From contig CM051030.1 of NCBI GenBank assembly GCA_027627225.1, positions 2,632,001 through 2,696,000 on the forward strand: DNA of 64,000 nt, written 5' to 3'. Both the position numbers and the translations under genes were made by a program. The notes under the pieces were generated by a model. It ran no database searches. It was not told the DNA's origin and saw nothing but the letters and a program-made list of their open reading frames with translations. The DNA is from Congeria kusceri. Lineage: Eukaryota; Mollusca; Bivalvia; Myida; Dreissenidae. Below, piece by piece: positions 59,908-64,000 of this stretch (the first letter of the stretch is position 1; each line of letters begins with the position of its first letter).

Positions 59908-62900
59908 ATGCGTTTTAATACATTTCTTGGTGTGTTGTTACTTTTTGACACCGGGGTGAAAGGTAAATACGATACAATGTCTTTCCTGTGAAAATGTTAT
60001 ATACTGAATTAAATTGTTGATACAACTTTGTTTATTTCGTATGAAAATATAACTGTTCTACTCACAGATTTTTTAAACGAAATACACGTGTAGTTTGATT
60101 TTAAATTTAATTATAATTGTATGTAATTTAACAGCGTTCTATCTGATTAACAGGTCGGAGATTTGTGTTTTTAAGTAAATCTTCCATTTCTTCAATTTGG
60201 CAACAAATTTTGCAATGTAGTAAACGGTGACGCCTGTTTTGCAAGTCAAATAGTTATGTGTTCACGTTTTGTAAGCGATCGATGGTAATTCAGATATGAA
60301 ATTAAATTTTATGTGACACATCAACGCACATAAAATATTTCACAATGTACAATTTATTAAAACACGATATTGGATGATGCTTTTTTATTAGGTGGTTCTA
60401 AATTGTTTACGTTTCGTAAGGCTTACCAAAAATATTTGATTCTTAGGTGGCCAATTTATTCTCAACAATGCACGAACATACTGGAAGGAAACCACCTGCA
60501 CACTGGTATATTATACAGAAACAGGTTGTACAGTGGACAGATTCACATTGAACATTACTCACTCAGAGGATGTTTGGATCAGATATATTGAGGCGACATT
60601 TGGGTTTGAGTATCTTGGTAAAATGAATATATAATAACGATAATATTGTGTAGTTTCGAACGGTGTTATTTTAATGGCGTTATCAATAAAATATTCGTTT
60701 TAACGTAAGTTCTTGGAAGCTAATAATACCACTAGTATTAAAGTAATCTTAAAGTTTATTTCAAAGACCGAAGCTGTCTATTATCGATATATACACATAA
60801 TGGCATAAAAACAACTAGTATTAATCTCCTTTTGTTACATTTTCTATATTTAAGAAAATGTGTAAATAAGGTATGTAAAAGTAAATAATGTATTCCATAA
60901 AGCTTTGATAAAATTACTGCATGTTTATTTCGAATCAGTTGTCAGCACTTGAATACTTATATAACAGCATATTCTACTTATCAACTCAAGTTTGTTGAAT
61001 ACTCATTGTACAATAAACTATGAACAATACTCAATTTCTGGACAATTTTACATTATGAACTAATTGCATTCAATCATTGTTCCATGAAAAAAAGCGTTTC
61101 AAAAAGGATACTATTTACAGTTTTTAACCCCTCCTCGTCTGCCACACAATAAACCAAAATGTATATTATACTAACAATGTTTTAAATATAATTTTGTTTT
61201 CAGGTTGCGCTGAAGTCAATATCACTACAGAAAACACAAGTGAAGTAAAGACTGCTGGTGATTGTTACATAACATACTTATGTCTTTTTGGAATTCAAAG
61301 ATTAAATGTAAATAAGATGTCATCATGTTTTGTACAGACCTTTAAACTTGTTAAACGTGTATAAAAAGAGTAACGCCAAAGGTACGCGCAGTTAAGAAAC
61401 AACCCAAATGTTTAATTTGACGACAAAGTCGGTAAAATGAAATTTAATATCGGTCTGTTTCATTGCACACACTTATTTTTCGATATGTGTTGTTTCACTC
61501 GAAAAAAGAAATGAGAAAAAAATATATACAAGTATACACTTTGAGTATGCATTTGTTATGTTTGTACTTTGACTATAAGATAATATCAAATGTACCATTT
61601 TACATTAAGAATTGTTGAACAGTTTCCAATAGTCAATTTCGTTTATTTTAGGAAAATATTCGATGCTGGTGTTTCAATCAAGGTGTTTCCCTGTTAAAAA
61701 CAGGTTGCACTGATACATGCGGACTTCAACATTTTTTATGTGGAACCGGCAGTGTATAAGATTACTGAAGGTATGTAAACATTGTATATCAGTATTTCTT
61801 CCGCCAAAGAAATTATGATTTTACAGGTGTTGGTTTGTCTGTTAGCTAGTTACTTTATGCCAAAATATAATGAACGGATTTGTATGGATTTTTTTCTGGA
61901 AATTTTGCAAATGGACCAATTAAAAATAATAGATTTTGGTGATTATCATCCAGATATTGTAATGGATTCTTTAATATTGGGAGACAATGTAAATTGCCAC
62001 ATCATGATTCATAAGTTGCACAACACATGACGTTTGATGAGCTGCCTTGGCGAAAGTCTGCGCTTTCTAACTTCTTATGAAATATTCTTTGTCTGCACGC
62101 ATAAGTTGGTGACCCGCGTGCATTTATTGATAATGTACTTATTTTGCTATGTTTTGCGAATATAAATATTAGTTTTGTATGTTATTTTAGGCCCACTCAG
62201 TGAGTCTGGTGAATATAATAGCTTGTGTCTGGTTTATAACCCTCAATATGGTTTTAATTGGAGTCGATGTGCAAGTTCTTACAGGGTGCTTTGCAGTGTA
62301 TATAGAAGTAAGCAGTACTATATATATATAATAACATAATTATTTTTGTCATACGTCCGTCTATATATATTAGTGCCTGCACAAATTAACTTATAAAAAG
62401 AACTGTTTAAGGATCCACTTCTAGTTATAACCAACCTAACTAAGACATTTGATGAACCAAGGCCTAAGGGTTCCATAGTTATAGCACAGACAAGTTTGAT
62501 TTCAGCTATTGGTCAGTTTACCATTAACCATCAACCCAAACATGTAATTTTCAACAGCCAAAGCAAAGTTCCAAGTTTGAAGAACCTTTGTCCAAGGGTT
62601 CGATAGTTATTGACAGGCAAGGTTTTGCAACATCTGGTCAGTTTCTACATCTTTTGGTCAGTTTGACCTTAATGTTTTATCTCTGAGGACCCAATAATCA
62701 ATAGGGATCTTCTACTAGTCAAAACAAATCTACCAAGTTAGACTAACATAGACCTGAAATTTATGTAGTTATTGCCTTAACAAGATATAGTCTATCGACA
62801 TACCGACGGGCATGCAGACAGACGGACCGACATTTGCAAAGCAATATTCCCCCGCTTTTTCGAAAGTAGGCATAATAGGCCTAATGTTTCATTCCACAAC

Positions 62901-63958
62901 GATTACATGTATTACACCTACGACGATTTAGAACTTATGTTACAGTTAATAATGAATAATGAGTGTGTCTGTATCGTTTGCACTAGATGAAAGATGGATT
63001 GCAGAAGTACAGCCTGGGGTTGACAGAGATCATTGGTATCAAGCTAATATCTACTGTATCGTTTCCACTAGATGAAAGATGGATTGCAGAAGTACAGCCT
63101 GGGGTTTACAGAGATAATGGGTATCAAGCTAATATCTACTGCTTGAATAACGGAAAACTACCAGCGACATTAAAGAGTATTACAAACGCCAACTTCACTA
63201 TTTTAGACAGCCAAGGTCACTGGACAAGCTGCATACGGACATCTTCAGTCATTAAGGCAAAGGATCCAGGTGAATAATAAAGAACAATCTTCATGACTAT
63301 TCATGGAAACACGTTATTTCATGTTAAACCCGTTACTATATCATCTTATGTTAAACATTTTATACTTTAAAAATATAGACGAATTCGGAACGCTCAAATG
63401 GCGTAAACCTTCGTGCAGTAAGAAATGAAATAATAAACCATATGCTTTATACATGGAGGTTTTTAACATTATATAGGAGAGTTATTAACAACGAACCACG
63501 CTGAAATAATGTTCAGACTTTACAAAAACTATATTTCAATCATTATTTACAATAGCTCTATGCATGTTTAATTTTTAGGATTATTTCATGAAACCGAGCT
63601 TGTCGAGTACGCCTACATGTCACCTGACGGAAGGGTGGCTTTCACAGACAGTGGTCAACGACGCTCGCTTTGCAAGGGTAACTACGCAGTTTATATATAC
63701 AGCCCATAAGATGTAGGTCGATGTACTACTACCATTGTACAAATAACAAAAGAAGAAAAAGAAAATGTATTTATGTTATTGGTTTTCTTGTTTAAATGAT
63801 GCTGATTTATTTGTTGTCAACTGTTTCTGCGACAGCTTCTACACACTCTTCGGAATCACTCAATACACCAAGATATTTTCCTTCGCCTCCTGATTGTATA
63901 ACTGATTCAACTGGCATCACTCAAGTACCGGAACATCAAACTGAGATTACCAACAAAG
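59908..63958 (+). CDS. R8: WSC / lectin-like receptor, 3' end outside window; exon 4 frameshifted
   Basis: Exons: 1 59908-59962 (MRFNTFLGVLLLFDTGVKG); 2 60447-60617 (YWKETTCTLVYYTETG, EDVWIRYIEATFGFEY); 3 61204-61307 (GDCYITYLCLFGIQ); 4 61652-61770 (RCWCF, CTDTCGLQHFLCGTG); 5 62191-62307 (LCLVYNPQYGFNWSRC); 6 63072-63269 (YQANIYCLNNGKLPATL, HWTSCIRTSS); 7 63579-63677 (YAYMSPDGRVAFTDSGQRRS); 8 63836-63958 (stalk, PSPPDCITDSTGITQ). Membrane and tail exons lie beyond base 64000. All phases agree except exon 4: near GGCAGTGTATAAG the frame shifts, so VYKITEG is read only in another frame. All eight WSC cysteines remain. The W-I-G-Y of exon 2 is W-I-R-Y. It is the duplicate of R5. The exon 4 lesion makes a full-length product unlikely unless the base is an assembly error. 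Confidence 0.7.
62410..62880. repeat. Dispersed repeat in R8 intron 5
   Basis: AGTTATTGCC, CATACCGACGGGCATGCAG, ACAGACGGACCGACATTTGC and AAAGCAATATTCCCCCGC followed by TTTTTCGAAAGTAGGCATAA: a retroelement-like 3' end with a terminal stem. No coding. Confidence 0.6.
62971..63140. repeat. 85-bp tandem duplication across R8 exon 6 acceptor
   Basis: GTATCGTTTGCACTAG/ATGAAAG at 62971 is repeated as GTATCGTTTCCACTAG/ATGAAAG at 63056. Each copy carries an acceptor and the first ~70 bases of exon 6. Only the second acceptor (exon start 63072) gives the normal frame; use of the first (62987) runs into TGA. Confidence 0.9.
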
Positions 63959-64000
63959 GTATAACATGTAGATTGATATTCAGATTTTTGACGTTACAGT

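Overview
The window is AT-rich metazoan nuclear DNA with short exons, GT-AG introns and dense, varied transposons. A metazoan-type LINE, a Penelope-like element, a tRNA-derived SINE and dispersed repeats of the kind seen in bivalve genomes suggest a mollusc, most likely a bivalve. That assignment is an inference from repeat style and not from any marker gene.

The window is dominated by a tandem array of one receptor gene family, all on the + strand; copies are named R0-R8 here. The standard gene has ten exons: (1) signal peptide; (2) a W-G-Y module resembling the front half of a compact C-type-lectin-like fold; (3+4) a WSC domain with eight cysteines; (5) a Cys-rich module resembling a lectin-fold back half; (6+7) a second lectin-like front and back half; (8) a Ser/Thr-rich stalk; (9) a transmembrane helix; (10) a tyrosine-rich cytoplasmic tail. 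Intron phase is 1 nearly everywhere, so modules can be dropped or swapped without losing frame. R4 (35229-41526) is the only complete copy and assembles to an unbroken 462-residue reading frame. R8 runs off the right edge, R3 and R0 are partial, and R1, R2, R5, R6 and R7 are damaged or incomplete. At least three tail classes occur: A (YEDM, YCVL, YYN, YMN), B (YDSV, YGRV, YNRL, YDHV) and C (YDHV, YATT).

Layout: 1-1770 Penelope-like element; 2.1-3.0 kb R0 membrane and tail exons; 5.7-13.5 kb nearly intact L1/Tx1-like LINE on the - strand with an 11-bp target-site duplication; 13.6-20.0 kb orphan signal exon and R1; 21.3 kb fossil class B tail; 22.3-24.5 kb R2; 26.6-30.3 kb R3, with an 18-unit minisatellite inside an exon; 32.5-34.4 kb TIR transposon holding a LINE fragment; 35.2-41.5 kb R4; 43.5-45.9 kb R5; 46.2-47.2 kb R6; 48.9-49.9 kb dispersed repeat and palindrome array; 52.4-57.0 kb R7; 59.9-64 kb R8.

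The blocks 31.8-45.9 kb (flank, R4, R5) and 49.9-64 kb (flank, R7, R8) are collinear duplicates. Each has its own later insertions, and the other copy shows the matching empty site. Overall this looks like a fast-evolving, birth-and-death cluster of candidate carbohydrate-binding, phosphotyrosine-signalling surface receptors. An immune or self-recognition role is plausible but is inference only.
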